A stretch of 53,904 bases of DNA from a virus, in the IMG/VR virus record IMGVR_UViG_3300034022_000969, positions 1-53,904 of that record; one strand, written 5' to 3'. Every line of letters starts with the position of its first letter. Position 1 is the first letter of the stretch. Under the pieces are notes generated by a model. That model did not search any database, was not told the origin of the DNA, and was given only the letters and a program-made list of their open reading frames with translations. The position numbers and the translations under genes were made by a program. Shown in pieces: positions 1-6,900 of the stretch.

Positions 1-80
1 AACTTCGCGAAACGAAACAGGCATTTCTCAGCGGTATTCATTGGCTGGCAGCACGCGATGACTATTCCCCGAATGAGCTT
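1..80. repeat. Direct terminal repeat, left copy
   Basis: These 80 bases are identical to the last 80 bases of the window. An exact repeat at both ends, with a gene reading through it, is what a circular or circularly permuted phage genome looks like when assembled as a linear contig. It is most simply an assembly overlap rather than a biological terminal repeat, so the unique length is about 53,824 bp. Confidence 0.95.
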
Positions 81-191
81 CAGGCCGCAGTCAGACAAAT
101 TCTAGGGGAGAATAACCCGTTCATAAATCCTTGTATTGCGGATAATAAAAAACGAGAGGAAACGTTATCAAATGACACGGGAAACGAGTAA
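1..191 (+). CDS. Small hypothetical protein, 3' part (gene crosses the circle junction)
   Basis: This is the C-terminal part of a gene whose start lies at 53710 near the right end. Joined across the 80-bp overlap it makes a 101-residue acidic protein beginning MTEEITHDWDEEDY and ending at the TAA at 189-191. Codons run in frame from position 3. The middle part (QLRETKQAFLSGIHWLAARDDY) is predicted helical. No family is recognised. The stop overlaps the next gene, which starts at 172, so the two are probably translationally coupled within the same operon as the DNA-metabolism genes upstream. Confidence 0.8.
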   Translation, partial: LRETKQAFLSGIHWLAARDDYSPNELQAAVRQILGENNPFINPCIADNKKREETLSNDTGNE

Positions 192-447
192 GTATTGCGA
201 GCAATGTGAAGTGCAATCATATATGCAGGATAGTGAGGGAAACTCAGTGAGGACATTCCTGATTCAGGACACACGCGGCAAAGATTCCGTGCCGATAGAG
301 TGGGCAGAGGAAGCCTACAAGGAATACGCAACGCAGTTCGGGACGAGTCAATCACTGGAGGACCTGGGAGCGCGTGGTGGTTTTGGGGCAACGGGAATAG
401 CTATGCTGCTGTTTCAGAGGATCAAGCGAATTCAGGCGTCAGCATGA
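172..447 (+). CDS. Small hypothetical protein
   Basis: A 91-residue protein starting MTRETSKYCEQCEVQSYMQD. I chose the ATG at 172 because GAGAGGA lies about 11 nt upstream; the in-frame TTG at 136 has no ribosome-binding site. It overlaps the upstream gene by 20 nt. A CxxC pair (residues 8-11) near the N terminus could bind metal, but there is no matching second pair. The C-terminal stretch is rich in Gly and hydrophobic residues (GGFGATGIAMLLFQRI). I recognise no family and can give no function. Confidence 0.65.
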   Translation: MTRETSKYCEQCEVQSYMQDSEGNSVRTFLIQDTRGKDSVPIEWAEEAYKEYATQFGTSQSLEDLGARGGFGATGIAMLLFQRIKRIQASA

Positions 448-469
448 CATGGGGTTGGGGGGATGAGGA

Positions 470-661
470 ATGACTGACGCGGAAAAACACTTAAAAACAC
501 TAGATCATATCGCAAGAGAGAACATTTGCTGGATGGACAATTCAGATGTTACGGAAGCGGCAAAATGGGCATTGTCCGAGATCGAGCGACTCACAACCGA
601 AATTAAAGACCGGAAAAGCCAAATCGAGTATGAGCGAAAGCAATGGAAGAAAAAAAGGTAG
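470..661 (+). CDS. Small helical hypothetical protein
   Basis: A 63-residue charged protein starting MTDAEKHLKTLDHIARENIC and ending in a Lys-rich tail. The C-terminal half (SEIERLTTEIKDRKSQIEYERK) has the heptad-like spacing of a short coiled coil. A purine-rich GGGGGATGAGGA precedes the ATG directly. It is the last gene before the first leader hairpin (730-775) and so probably the end of the preceding transcription unit. No family is recognised. Confidence 0.6.
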   Translation: MTDAEKHLKTLDHIARENICWMDNSDVTEAAKWALSEIERLTTEIKDRKSQIEYERKQWKKKR

Positions 662-729
662 GCAGTGACCGGTCTGGACAAACTAAGCCAGTTTGGTGAA
701 ACTGATACTTGAGCGAGTGAAGAATTCAA

Positions 730-775
730 CGGCTCGGCGGCTGCGTATTGCGGCGGTCGGGCCTGTTTTCGTTTA
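730..775 (+). promoter_or_regulatory. Leader hairpin of the CGGCTCG type
   Basis: GGCTCG (731-736) pairs with CGGGCC (758-763, one G-U pair) and is followed by TGTTTTCGTTT and then AAGGGT, the ribosome-binding site of the gene at 788. The flank ATTCAACGGCTCG is shared with the element at 10826, and the layout is shared with those at 14010, 18941, 23941 and 27054. It may act as an intrinsic terminator with read-through, or as a translational or processing element. Confidence 0.6.
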
Positions 776-787
776 AGGGTCCAAGTC

Positions 788-1243
788 ATGCAAGTCATTA
801 CAAGACGAACTCAGATCGCGTTGCTGTTGTTTGCCATCGCCGGGTTGTGCTTGCTGGCGTTCGTTTGGATCGGTGGAAGCACTGTGCGTTCCTACGCAGC
901 AACTGGGGCCGTTCCGACGGACAGCGGGTGGTACGCGATGGCCACATCGATTCTCAGTGCGGCTGGATTCTCGGTCGCGGGCGTTGTGACGTTGATCATT
1001 CGTCGTGTGATCCCAGGGGCACCGGCAGTCACTGAGAACAATATCAGCGAGGTGGTCGAGTTGTCCGCGTCGTTTTTGGCGCTGATGAAAGATCGCACGA
1101 ACCGTGCCGCACAGCGTCGATTCTTTTTCGCGTTGGTTGATGCGTCAAAATTGATGCCAGGAGTCGAGACAACTCACGAGGGGGGCGTTGTGAGCCTGAA
1201 ATACAGTGGGTTTGCCGAGCCTGTTGCGGAGATTAAGACTTGA
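788..1243 (+). CDS. Two-span membrane protein
   Basis: A 151-residue protein with two predicted membrane spans, about residues 9-28 (IALLLFAIAGLCLLAFVWIG) and about 50-70. A roughly 80-residue soluble C-terminal domain follows. Arg residues flank the spans (RR at 6-7, RR at 72-73), placing the C-terminal domain on the cytoplasmic side. AAGGGT sits 8 nt before the ATG. It opens a run of envelope-directed genes (lipoprotein, papain-like protein, secreted protein). Two spans and this neighbourhood are compatible with a holin-like role, but the large soluble tail is unusual for a holin and no family is recognised. Confidence 0.65.
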   Translation: MQVITRRTQIALLLFAIAGLCLLAFVWIGGSTVRSYAATGAVPTDSGWYAMATSILSAAGFSVAGVVTLIIRRVIPGAPAVTENNISEVVELSASFLALMKDRTNRAAQRRFFFALVDASKLMPGVETTHEGGVVSLKYSGFAEPVAEIKT

Positions 1244-1300
1244 TCGAAGCGAGTGACGAGGTTGTTCAGTTGATCAAGGAATTTTGCCGCGAGAGACATC

Positions 1301-1627
1301 ATGAAGCGAATCGCCGTGTTGATCATGCTTGCCGTCGGGTGTGGGCCGTTAACGAAGTTGCCCGACCAAAAGGACAATCCACCACAACCGATCGTGATCG
1401 AGCACGCTCCGGCGTCTGAGATCTGGATTGCGTTGGCTCACGTTGTCGAGACGGGTGGCGTGCCGAATCTCAAGGAGCTGGCACGGTTGGTCAAGGTGCT
1501 GTCCGACAATGGCGAGTTGGCCAGTTCCGACGTGGTTGCGTTCGATTCGGCATTTCCCGGGGCTCCGACCTCGGTGAGTGATCTGGACCAAAAAAACGTC
1601 AGCCAGAAACTGCGGGGGATAAAGTGA
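1301..1627 (+). CDS. Putative lipoprotein
   Basis: A 108-residue protein with a short lipoprotein signal: basic MKR, a hydrophobic core, and LAVGC ending at Cys14, a slightly off-consensus lipobox. The mature part begins with a Pro-rich linker and continues into an alpha-helical region. The next gene starts inside its stop codon, so the two are coupled. An outer-membrane or periplasmic lipid anchor beside envelope-active proteins would fit a spanin-like part in lysis. It is larger than a typical Rz1, so this remains inference. Confidence 0.65.
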   Translation: MKRIAVLIMLAVGCGPLTKLPDQKDNPPQPIVIEHAPASEIWIALAHVVETGGVPNLKELARLVKVLSDNGELASSDVVAFDSAFPGAPTSVSDLDQKNVSQKLRGIK

Positions 1628-2643
1628 GCAGCGAAATGACGAACTTTCCCACCGGCTACATTTACGACCCTCAGCGAATTCAATCATCGATCGCCGACCG
1701 AATCGCACTCGGTCAGAACGTGATGGGGTCGGCCTATGCTGCGGCCAGTGCCCCACAGTTGCCCGGAACCTGGCGACGATTGGTTGCCGACGGTTATACC
1801 GGGGTGTTCCTGCGAGATCGCGAATTGCGGTTGCTAGGACAATATCGGCGACCAATGTTCCAAAAATCAGGAACTTGTGTTGCTCGCGGCATGTGTCGAG
1901 GGGTTCAGCTTTCGCTTGACTATTCCATCGTCGAGCGAAAATCGCTTCTGAGGCCGGTGGAAATCTCGTTCGCACCGATTTATTCATTCGCTCGACACGA
2001 GATCGGGCGGGACCGTTGTGGGGCTGGCGATGGGGCTATTCTGAGCGATGCGGCGCGAGCGGTGAATGATCTGGGTGTGGCGACGACGGATCTGTTCCCT
2101 GGCACATCAGAGGACGACGTTGAGCGGCTGGCTGTGCGATACGCTGCTCCTGGAGTGGGATCACCGTCGAGTTGGATCAAAGCGGCGGCTGGTCACAAAT
2201 GCGTGACGTTTTGGCCGGAATCGCTGGAGATGATTTTCGATTGTTTGGCAGCAGGTTTTGCTGTGCCATACGCGATGAATTATATCACCGCAAAGCCGAA
2301 CGGAGTCGGGCTGTCGGACCTCGGGAGCTTCGGTCCGCATTGCCGGTGTTTTGTTGGGGTCTATCTTGACGAGAACGGCGAGACCCAGCTTGAATCGTCG
2401 GAGTCATGGGGACGGTTTCCCGCTGGCGATCCGCGACTCGAAGACTCGACCATGCCGATTGATGAGATTCCGCGGATCACGATCCGGTACGCGGGGGGAA
2501 CCAAAACTTTGGCACCTGGCGATGTGGGTGTGAATGCCAAACGGTTCTGGGCGCAAATCCAAACAAACGGCGAAGCGTGGGCGGTTGGTCCGCCGAAATT
2601 TGAAGCAGGTTCAGTAGGTGAGCTCGTTCGAAAGGCGGTTTAG
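1624..2643 (+). CDS. Papain-like (C1-type) cysteine peptidase homologue, possible lysis or envelope protease
   Basis: A 339-residue protein started by a GTG that overlaps the stop of the lipoprotein gene by 4 nt. The layout follows papain-like enzymes: a Cys in GTCVARGMCRGVQ (about residue 84), then about 150 residues later a His in GPHCRCFVGVYLDENG, then a terminal ESWG resembling the NSWG motif. The residue usually Asn in that motif is Glu here, so activity is uncertain. No signal peptide is visible. No lysozyme, amidase or transglycosylase occurs in this genome, so a protease acting on the host envelope is a reasonable guess. A virion-maturation role is the alternative. Confidence 0.55.
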   Translation: MSSEMTNFPTGYIYDPQRIQSSIADRIALGQNVMGSAYAAASAPQLPGTWRRLVADGYTGVFLRDRELRLLGQYRRPMFQKSGTCVARGMCRGVQLSLDYSIVERKSLLRPVEISFAPIYSFARHEIGRDRCGAGDGAILSDAARAVNDLGVATTDLFPGTSEDDVERLAVRYAAPGVGSPSSWIKAAAGHKCVTFWPESLEMIFDCLAAGFAVPYAMNYITAKPNGVGLSDLGSFGPHCRCFVGVYLDENGETQLESSESWGRFPAGDPRLEDSTMPIDEIPRITIRYAGGTKTLAPGDVGVNAKRFWAQIQTNGEAWAVGPPKFEAGSVGELVRKAV

Positions 2644-2645
2644 CG

Positions 2646-3848
2646 ATGATCAAAAACCCTATTTTTGTAGGGGTCCCGGGCAGTCGCTCGAAGGCCTCGA
2701 TTCTGATGATTCTGGTGCTCTGTCAAACCGCAATTTTGGTGCGTGCCGACGATCGCGAAAAGGCCGTTGCGGCCGTAGTCGTGGCTCGGGCTCAGATCGC
2801 AATTGCCGACGATCAGCCATCGTTGCCAGCGTCTGCAGCAGTTGCCGAAAATGTTGCAATCCCAGAAACGAATGTTGCAATCGTCGAACCGATTCGGTTT
2901 GAGGTTCCGCAGCAATCCCCAGTCAGTTACGTGATGCCAGCACAACTCGTCGTGAGGCATTGGGCGAGGGGATGCGCTCGCGGTGACCGGCAGGTTCGAG
3001 AGATTGAGAGGGTTTTGAAGCCGCTGAGATGGTCGATCGGAGACGGGCCAGAAAACCAAATCCAGATCGTCACGACGGAAGATCAAAGCTACCCGTGTCC
3101 GACAATCGAGCTTTATCAGAACGGTGTGATTATCAATACGTGGCAGGGGCTGACTCACGTCAACACGCTGTCTGCCGAACTGCGGTCAGCATGGGAGTCT
3201 GCGGGACCATCGCAGACCGTCGCTCAGGCCGGGCCAGCGGGTGCGATTCAGGGCCGGAAACAAATCCACGATATGCTGACGTGGTGGCGAGCGAACATCG
3301 GAGAGCGAGTCAAAGCCACGGCACGATGGGACCGGACGGGGGCTCAGTCGTTTCCGCTGCTCGCAAAAGGCGATTGGTCGATTGGTGCTCTGTGCGGAAA
3401 GTACGGTCACGTTGAGGCCGCTGCGAAGGGCTCGAAGTACCCAATTGATGCGATTGGATTCGGATATCGAGTCGCAGGAGATGACGTTACGGTTGACCTC
3501 GATCCAGTGACGATCAAGGGGCTAAAGCTGAGCAAGTCGGACACGATGCAATCCGGACCGTCTGAGTTTGGGCCGGGTACGTTGTTGACGGTCTTGACTG
3601 TTGTACGCGGAATTTACTCGCTGTTGCATCCGACGTGCGACCTGCAACTGGGCGGGACCGTCTCAGCGACTGGGGTTCTCAACGGTGACACGCTGGCGAT
3701 CGACTTTGAGAACTGCCCATCAATCAAGTTGGTGGCGTTGTTCACATTTCAATTGGCCGTCAAACGGCTGGAGATCAAGAAGGATTCGGTGAGAGTGTTG
3801 TTCACCGGGTCGAGACTCGTGAAAGAGCGTACGTTCGCGGTTCAGTGA
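2646..3848 (+). CDS. Secreted thioredoxin-fold-like protein
   Basis: A 400-residue protein starting 2 nt after the preceding stop. An N-terminal hydrophobic segment at about residues 16-33 (ASILMILVLCQTAILVRADD) looks like a signal peptide or anchor, followed by an Ala/Val-rich stretch. Residues about 95-180 resemble a degenerate thioredoxin fold: a single RGCARG in place of CxxC, and CPTIELYQNG matching the cis-Pro strand of thioredoxins. The C-terminal half (about 230-400) is a separate beta-rich domain of no known family. It probably acts outside the cytoplasmic membrane; redox activity is unlikely because the second Cys is missing. Confidence 0.55.
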   Translation: MIKNPIFVGVPGSRSKASILMILVLCQTAILVRADDREKAVAAVVVARAQIAIADDQPSLPASAAVAENVAIPETNVAIVEPIRFEVPQQSPVSYVMPAQLVVRHWARGCARGDRQVREIERVLKPLRWSIGDGPENQIQIVTTEDQSYPCPTIELYQNGVIINTWQGLTHVNTLSAELRSAWESAGPSQTVAQAGPAGAIQGRKQIHDMLTWWRANIGERVKATARWDRTGAQSFPLLAKGDWSIGALCGKYGHVEAAAKGSKYPIDAIGFGYRVAGDDVTVDLDPVTIKGLKLSKSDTMQSGPSEFGPGTLLTVLTVVRGIYSLLHPTCDLQLGGTVSATGVLNGDTLAIDFENCPSIKLVALFTFQLAVKRLEIKKDSVRVLFTGSRLVKERTFAVQ

Positions 3849-3891
3849 TGTGGATGAGTCAAGTTAGAGTGTTTCAATTGGAGAGCTTTAG

Positions 3892-4035
3892 ATGAAATCG
3901 AAACTGCGTGGTGGCGGCGAGCTGACGCTGCAAATCCCGAGCAAGCGAGCGAAAGGCGACGTAAAATTTGCAACCATGCGAAGACTCGAAGAGCTGATTG
4001 ACGCTGCGGAACAACTGCAGAACGACGCCAGGTAA
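3892..4035 (+). CDS. 47-residue basic protein
   Basis: A short ORF, MKSKLRGGGELTLQIPSKRA onward, ending at TAA 4033-4035. It has a good GGAGAG about 7 nt before the ATG. It is basic and ends in an amphipathic helix (MRRLEELIDAAEQLQND). It sits alone between the secreted protein and a terminator hairpin, so it would be the last gene of that transcript. No family is recognised, and only the ribosome-binding site and composition support it. Confidence 0.45.
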   Translation: MKSKLRGGGELTLQIPSKRAKGDVKFATMRRLEELIDAAEQLQNDAR

Positions 4036-4047
4036 GTTATGAAAACA

Positions 4048-4124
4048 CGCGTCACTGCGGCGATAATTCCGCGTCCGGTTTCGGAGTGACGCGGCGGGCC
4101 GTGAGGGGAACCCGCCGAATTTTT
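4048..4124 (+). terminator. Tandem hairpins, second one terminator-like
   Basis: A perfect 9-bp inverted repeat CGCGTCACT (4048-4056) / AGTGACGCG (4085-4093) is followed by CGGCGGG (4092-4098) / CCCGCCG (4111-4117), then AATTTTT. The two stems share bases 4092-4093, so they could be mutually exclusive structures. This closes the transcript of the papain-like and secreted proteins. Confidence 0.55.
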
Positions 4125-4145
4125 GCAAACTGAGGGGAGGTGATC

Positions 4146-4262
4146 TTGTCTGAATGGTGGGTGGGATTCTGCTGGGGAGGTGCGACCGCGACGAGCATTA
4201 TGCTTGGCGCGGCCATTGCATTGGTGAGATGGCTAAACAGCAACGTAGGACCACGATTTTGA
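4146..4262 (+). CDS. 38-residue single-span membrane protein (TTG start)
   Basis: A TTG-started ORF encoding 38 residues (SEWWVGFCWGGATATSIML onward), with GGGGAGG only 5-6 nt upstream, the strongest ribosome-binding site in this stretch. Residues about 8-28 form one hydrophobic span and the tail is short and basic (VRWLNSN). It overlaps the start of the HNH protein. A tiny single-span protein in the envelope cassette could be a pinholin-like or accessory lysis protein, but no sequence family supports this. Confidence 0.5.
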   Translation: MSEWWVGFCWGGATATSIMLGAAIALVRWLNSNVGPRF

Positions 4263-4915
4263 AAACTGAAAGTCGATTACAATTTCCAACATGGCAGGAA
4301 TTGGCGTTTGTCTGCGTTCTCATGGTATTGATCGCGACAATTGTGATTTTGGCAACGGGATCACCGCAACGATTCGTAGCACCCGAGCCAGTGGAAAGTC
4401 CGATCGTCGAGCAGATTTCCGAAGTCGAGTTGCTCGAGATTGGCGGCGGCGAATTTGGCGACGATACGAACGGTCCTTATGGAGTGTTGCCACCCAGGGC
4501 CGGGACGGAATGGGTCAAGAAGTTTGAGCAAACTAAACGGGTCAGGGTAAAAACGTTTCCGCTGTGCGAGGGCTGCGGACGGACCCCTGACGATTTGGGA
4601 CGTTACCCTGACCAGCACCACAAGGTTTCGGTTTATCGGATCATCACGGAAAAACTTGATGAGTCGCTGCTGTGGGACGAAGCGAACCTAATCTCGCTGT
4701 GCAAGACGTGTCATCAGCAGTACGGTCACCCGGATGGGTGGGCTACGTCAAATCCGGATGTGGAACGTGATGCCAAGGGGGCGTTCAAACAGTGTCAGGG
4801 GATATCCTACGCGGCGGCGGTTACCGAGTGGCGAGCCAAGCAGCCGACTCCAGCCACGCTGACGAAGGATAGGCGACGATCAAACCGTGAGAGCAAAACG
4901 ACAGTTATCCCGTGA
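4229..4915 (+). CDS. Membrane-anchored HNH nuclease-like protein
   Basis: 228 residues from the ATG at 4229. The upstream in-frame ATG at 4154 would add a stretch with atypical composition lying inside the 38-residue gene. About 25 residues in, a strong membrane span (ELAFVCVLMVLIATIVILAT) is followed by an acidic linker and an HNH domain. That domain has CEGC, then DQHHKVSV with the HH pair, a central Asn in DEANLISL and the second zinc pair CKTCHQQYGH. The four Cys and the His residues of a zinc-stapled HNH are all present. HNH proteins near terminases often assist packaging, but a membrane span is not part of that family. An envelope-located nuclease, for example acting on incoming DNA, is an alternative. 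Confidence 0.65.
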   Translation: MAKQQRRTTILKTESRLQFPTWQELAFVCVLMVLIATIVILATGSPQRFVAPEPVESPIVEQISEVELLEIGGGEFGDDTNGPYGVLPPRAGTEWVKKFEQTKRVRVKTFPLCEGCGRTPDDLGRYPDQHHKVSVYRIITEKLDESLLWDEANLISLCKTCHQQYGHPDGWATSNPDVERDAKGAFKQCQGISYAAAVTEWRAKQPTPATLTKDRRRSNRESKTTVIP

Positions 4916-4939
4916 ACTGTTTAGCAATTCTTGACAGTT
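4901..4939. promoter_or_regulatory. Three ACAGTT/AACTGT half-sites
   Basis: ACAGTT (4901-4906), AACTGT (4915-4920) and ACAGTT (4934-4939) lie just before a small membrane-protein gene. The same half-site makes up the two palindromic operators at 35453-35499 and recurs at 39982-40027. The spacing here (8 and 13 nt) differs from the 3-nt spacing of the operators, so binding is uncertain. No -10 box follows the TTGACA contained in the last site. Confidence 0.35.
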
Positions 4940-4967
4940 GAAAAATCAAGGGAGGGGGTCAATCAAA

Positions 4968-5161
4968 TGGCATCAATCGTGGAAATCATGGAGTTGCAGG
5001 ACATCAGGCAAGAGATACGGCATTTGACCCGTCGCCAATGGCGTGTCGCTGTGTACGTGATTTTGTTCATCGTCGGGTCAAGTGCGATGTGTCGCCAGAT
5101 CCATATCAATGCTTTAGCGGCCAGAGCAGAGGAACGGTCCCATGCTGTCGATTCTCGCTGA
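4968..5161 (+). CDS. Small single-span membrane protein
   Basis: 64 residues from the ATG at 4968, chosen for the GGGAGGGGG about 7 nt upstream in preference to the upstream TTG at 4931. The N-terminal part is charged and helical (ELQDIRQEIRHLTRRQWR), then a span at about residues 27-44 (VAVYVILFIVGSSAMC), then a short charged tail. It overlaps the next gene by 20 nt. It belongs to a run of three single-span proteins of unknown family (4968, 5142, 5458). Confidence 0.6.
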
Positions 5162-5453
5162 AACTGGAGTGGATGCTGCAGGGTTGGCAGCGGGTGCCAG
5201 TGCGTTGCTGAATACCGGGGCTACGCTTTGGTTTTTCTATTACTGTCACACCGTCACGTTGCCCGAGCAGCAAAAGCAATCTCGCGAACTGATGAGGGAA
5301 AAAGACGTTGCTCACGCTGCGGAGTGTGACAAGCTGCGAGATATTTTCGCTGACCAGCTGAAAGAAGCACGGTTGGAGCGGGAAGCGATCGTGAATGAGC
5401 TACGAGCGAATCGCGAAGCATTTGAACGGTGGAAAAACGAACATAAGGCGTAA
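5142..5453 (+). CDS. Membrane protein with coiled-coil tail (spanin/holin-like topology)
   Basis: 103 residues. A hydrophobic segment at about 12-36 (AGLAAGASALLNTGATLWFF) is followed by a long charged helix from about 42 to 100 with heptad character (REKDVAHAAECDKLRDIF and onward). One membrane anchor plus a coiled coil is the topology of an inner-membrane spanin. The neighbouring lipoprotein at 1301 could be its partner, although it is not adjacent. No sequence family confirms this. Confidence 0.55.
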   Translation: MLSILAETGVDAAGLAAGASALLNTGATLWFFYYCHTVTLPEQQKQSRELMREKDVAHAAECDKLRDIFADQLKEARLEREAIVNELRANREAFERWKNEHKA

Positions 5454-5457
5454 CAGC

Positions 5458-5811
5458 ATGAGATTCCGTCGAGCGTTCGAATGGTTCAGCGAGTTCTGCG
5501 GAGTCTGTTTAGGGTGTGGCCTGCTGTGGTGCCACTTGCGGATCGTCATGCTCGAAGAAAGAATTCATTGGCTTGAGACGATCGAGCCCAAGCAGGCGAT
5601 TCAAAACAATAATCAACAAGTGTTTGTTGAAGATCCACGCAACGAACTCATTCGCGAAATCGCGACTCAGAACGGATGGAAACCCGATGTCAACCGGACC
5701 AATGACCCCGCCAAGCAACCTGCCAGCAAACCCGCAGCTGGCCCCGCCAAACAATCCGAGCCGGGCACGTTGTCTCGAAATACAGGCGGCACTGGAGCGA
5801 ATCCGAAATGA
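5458..5811 (+). CDS. Membrane protein with Pro/Ala-rich tail
   Basis: 117 residues from the ATG at 5458, 4 nt after the previous stop. A weakly hydrophobic Cys-rich segment at about 12-30 (EFCGVCLGCGLLWCHLRIV) may be a membrane anchor. A charged helix follows, then a low-complexity tail rich in Pro, Ala, Lys and Asn from about 80 on. The last 125 nt are overlapped by another gene in a different frame (5687-5956). No family is recognised. Confidence 0.55.
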   Translation: MRFRRAFEWFSEFCGVCLGCGLLWCHLRIVMLEERIHWLETIEPKQAIQNNNQQVFVEDPRNELIREIATQNGWKPDVNRTNDPAKQPASKPAAGPAKQSEPGTLSRNTGGTGANPK

Positions 5812-5956
5812 GCGGATCCGGCTGGTGGCGGCGGTCCAGATTGCCCAGGCGACTGTGATTGCGGCTCAGCGGGATGTCGAGGGCAACATGAATGCGGAGT
5901 GCGTGTTGCTGGGTGAGGGGTATCAGCTGGGGTGCAATTTGGGGACGGGATCGTAA
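5687..5956 (+). CDS. Hypothetical protein overlapping the preceding gene
   Basis: 89 residues starting MSTGPMTPPSNLPANPQ, with a GGATGGA-like purine stretch upstream of the ATG at 5687. The N-terminal third is Pro/Asn-rich and overlaps the upstream gene in another frame. The rest is a long helix (LEIQAALERIRNERIRL onward). The nested arrangement recalls Rz/Rz1, but no signal peptide or lipobox exists, so a spanin assignment is not supported. Confidence 0.45.
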   Translation: MSTGPMTPPSNLPANPQLAPPNNPSRARCLEIQAALERIRNERIRLVAAVQIAQATVIAAQRDVEGNMNAECVLLGEGYQLGCNLGTGS

Positions 5957-5967
5957 TCATTGGTAGG

Positions 5968-5996
5968 TTGACATTATGCACACTGGCGTGTATAGT
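5968..5996 (+). promoter_or_regulatory. Strong sigma70-type promoter for the small XRE gene
   Basis: TTGACA (5968-5973), a 17-nt spacer and TATAGT (5991-5996): a near-consensus promoter. The expected start of transcription, about 7 nt after the -10 box, falls on the ATG at 6003, so the message would be leaderless. The spacer contains ACAC-TGGC-GTGT, a short inverted repeat that could be an operator. Confidence 0.75.
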
Positions 5997-6002
5997 GATG
6001 GC

Positions 6003-6200
6003 ATGAGCTGGTCAGAGTACATTCGCGATGCAGTCAAAAAGAGCGGCAAAACTACCTATAAGATTGCCGTGGAGTCTGGCGTTCCGGTCCAAACTGTGGA
6101 TCGGTTTATGGCTGGGGCGGATGCGAAATTGTCGACAGCGGAAAAAATTGGCCAGGTGGTGGGCGTGGAGGTGACCGATGGCAGAGTGGCCGGGGAGTGA
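6003..6200 (+). CDS. Small XRE/Cro-type helix-turn-helix regulator (probably leaderless mRNA)
   Basis: 65 residues from the ATG at 6003. TTYKIAVESGVPVQTVDRFM fits the helix-turn-helix of the XRE/Cro family, and LSTAEKIGQVVGVEV fits its following helix. There is no room for a Shine-Dalgarno after the predicted transcription start at 6003; an ATG at 5976 would sit between the -35 and -10 boxes. A leaderless transcript is also how the lambda repressor is made from PRM. It overlaps the PP-loop gene by 23 nt. It may regulate the late block or itself. Confidence 0.75.
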   Translation: MSWSEYIRDAVKKSGKTTYKIAVESGVPVQTVDRFMAGADAKLSTAEKIGQVVGVEVTDGRVAGE

Positions 6201-6900
6201 TGAGCTGTGTCAGCAGGTGGCGTCGACTACCTCGGACAGCTGCGTGCTGATGTTCTCGCGCGGTAAGGATGCCGTGGGGGCGTGGCTGCAGTTGCGGCGA
6301 TTTTTCAAGCGGATCGAGCCGGTGTTCTTGTACCTTTGCCCGGACCTGTCGTTTGAGTTCGAGTCGCTGAAATACTATGAGGATTATTTTGGCCAGAAAA
6401 TCCACCGACTTCCGCACCCGAGTTGCTACCGACTTCTGAATGCGGCTGCGTTTCAAACTCGATGGGGCGCTGAGGCCGTGTGGGAACAGCAGTTGCCGAA
6501 TTTTGCCTACCGCGATGTGCAGCAGGTAATAATCGAGGATTGCGGTCTGGATGCGATCACCCAGGCGGCTGTGGGTGTGCGGGCCTGCGACTCGATGATG
6601 CGGCGCGTGTCGATCAAGACCCATGGGCCGTGGTCTCGTCGCAAGGGCGAGTTTTTTCCGATCTGGGACTGGAATGCCGAGCGATTGCGGCAGGAATTGA
6701 GGGCCGCGAAGGTCAAGTTGCCGGTCGATTATGAATGGTTTGGTCGGTCGTTTGACGGGATCGATCGCCGATTTACCGAGCCGTTGCGGCGGCACAGTCC
6801 AGCGGATTTTCAGAAACTCAAGGCCTTTTTTCCGTTGATTGAGGCTGATCTCAAACGGTATGAATTCAATGGGAGGCGTCATGGCCAAAAAGCAAACTGA
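6178..6900 (+). CDS. PP-loop ATPase, PAPS reductase-like
   Basis: 240 residues with a strong GGAGGTG before the ATG. SRGKDAVGAWLQL (residues 27-39) is the PP-loop of the adenine-nucleotide alpha-hydrolase/PAPS reductase family, usually SGGKDS, here with R and A substitutions. The following EPVFLYLCPDL matches the second strand of the family. Such proteins adenylate substrates for sulfur or nucleotide transfer, and phage versions are common but mostly of unknown target. Sitting directly upstream of the packaging genes, it may modify DNA, tRNA or a small molecule. A true PAPS reductase with a C-terminal catalytic Cys is not evident. Confidence 0.7.
   Translation: MAEWPGSDELCQQVASTTSDSCVLMFSRGKDAVGAWLQLRRFFKRIEPVFLYLCPDLSFEFESLKYYEDYFGQKIHRLPHPSCYRLLNAAAFQTRWGAEAVWEQQLPNFAYRDVQQVIIEDCGLDAITQAAVGVRACDSMMRRVSIKTHGPWSRRKGEFFPIWDWNAERLRQELRAAKVKLPVDYEWFGRSFDGIDRRFTEPLRRHSPADFQKLKAFFPLIEADLKRYEFNGRRHGQKAN

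Noticed and set aside
1349-1987. 212-codon - strand ORF
   Set aside because: Opposite the lipoprotein and papain-like genes; Arg-rich antisense reading typical of this base composition.
5458-5956. Rz/Rz1 nested spanin pair
   Set aside because: The nested ORF has no signal peptide or lipobox Cys, so the defining feature of Rz1 is absent.
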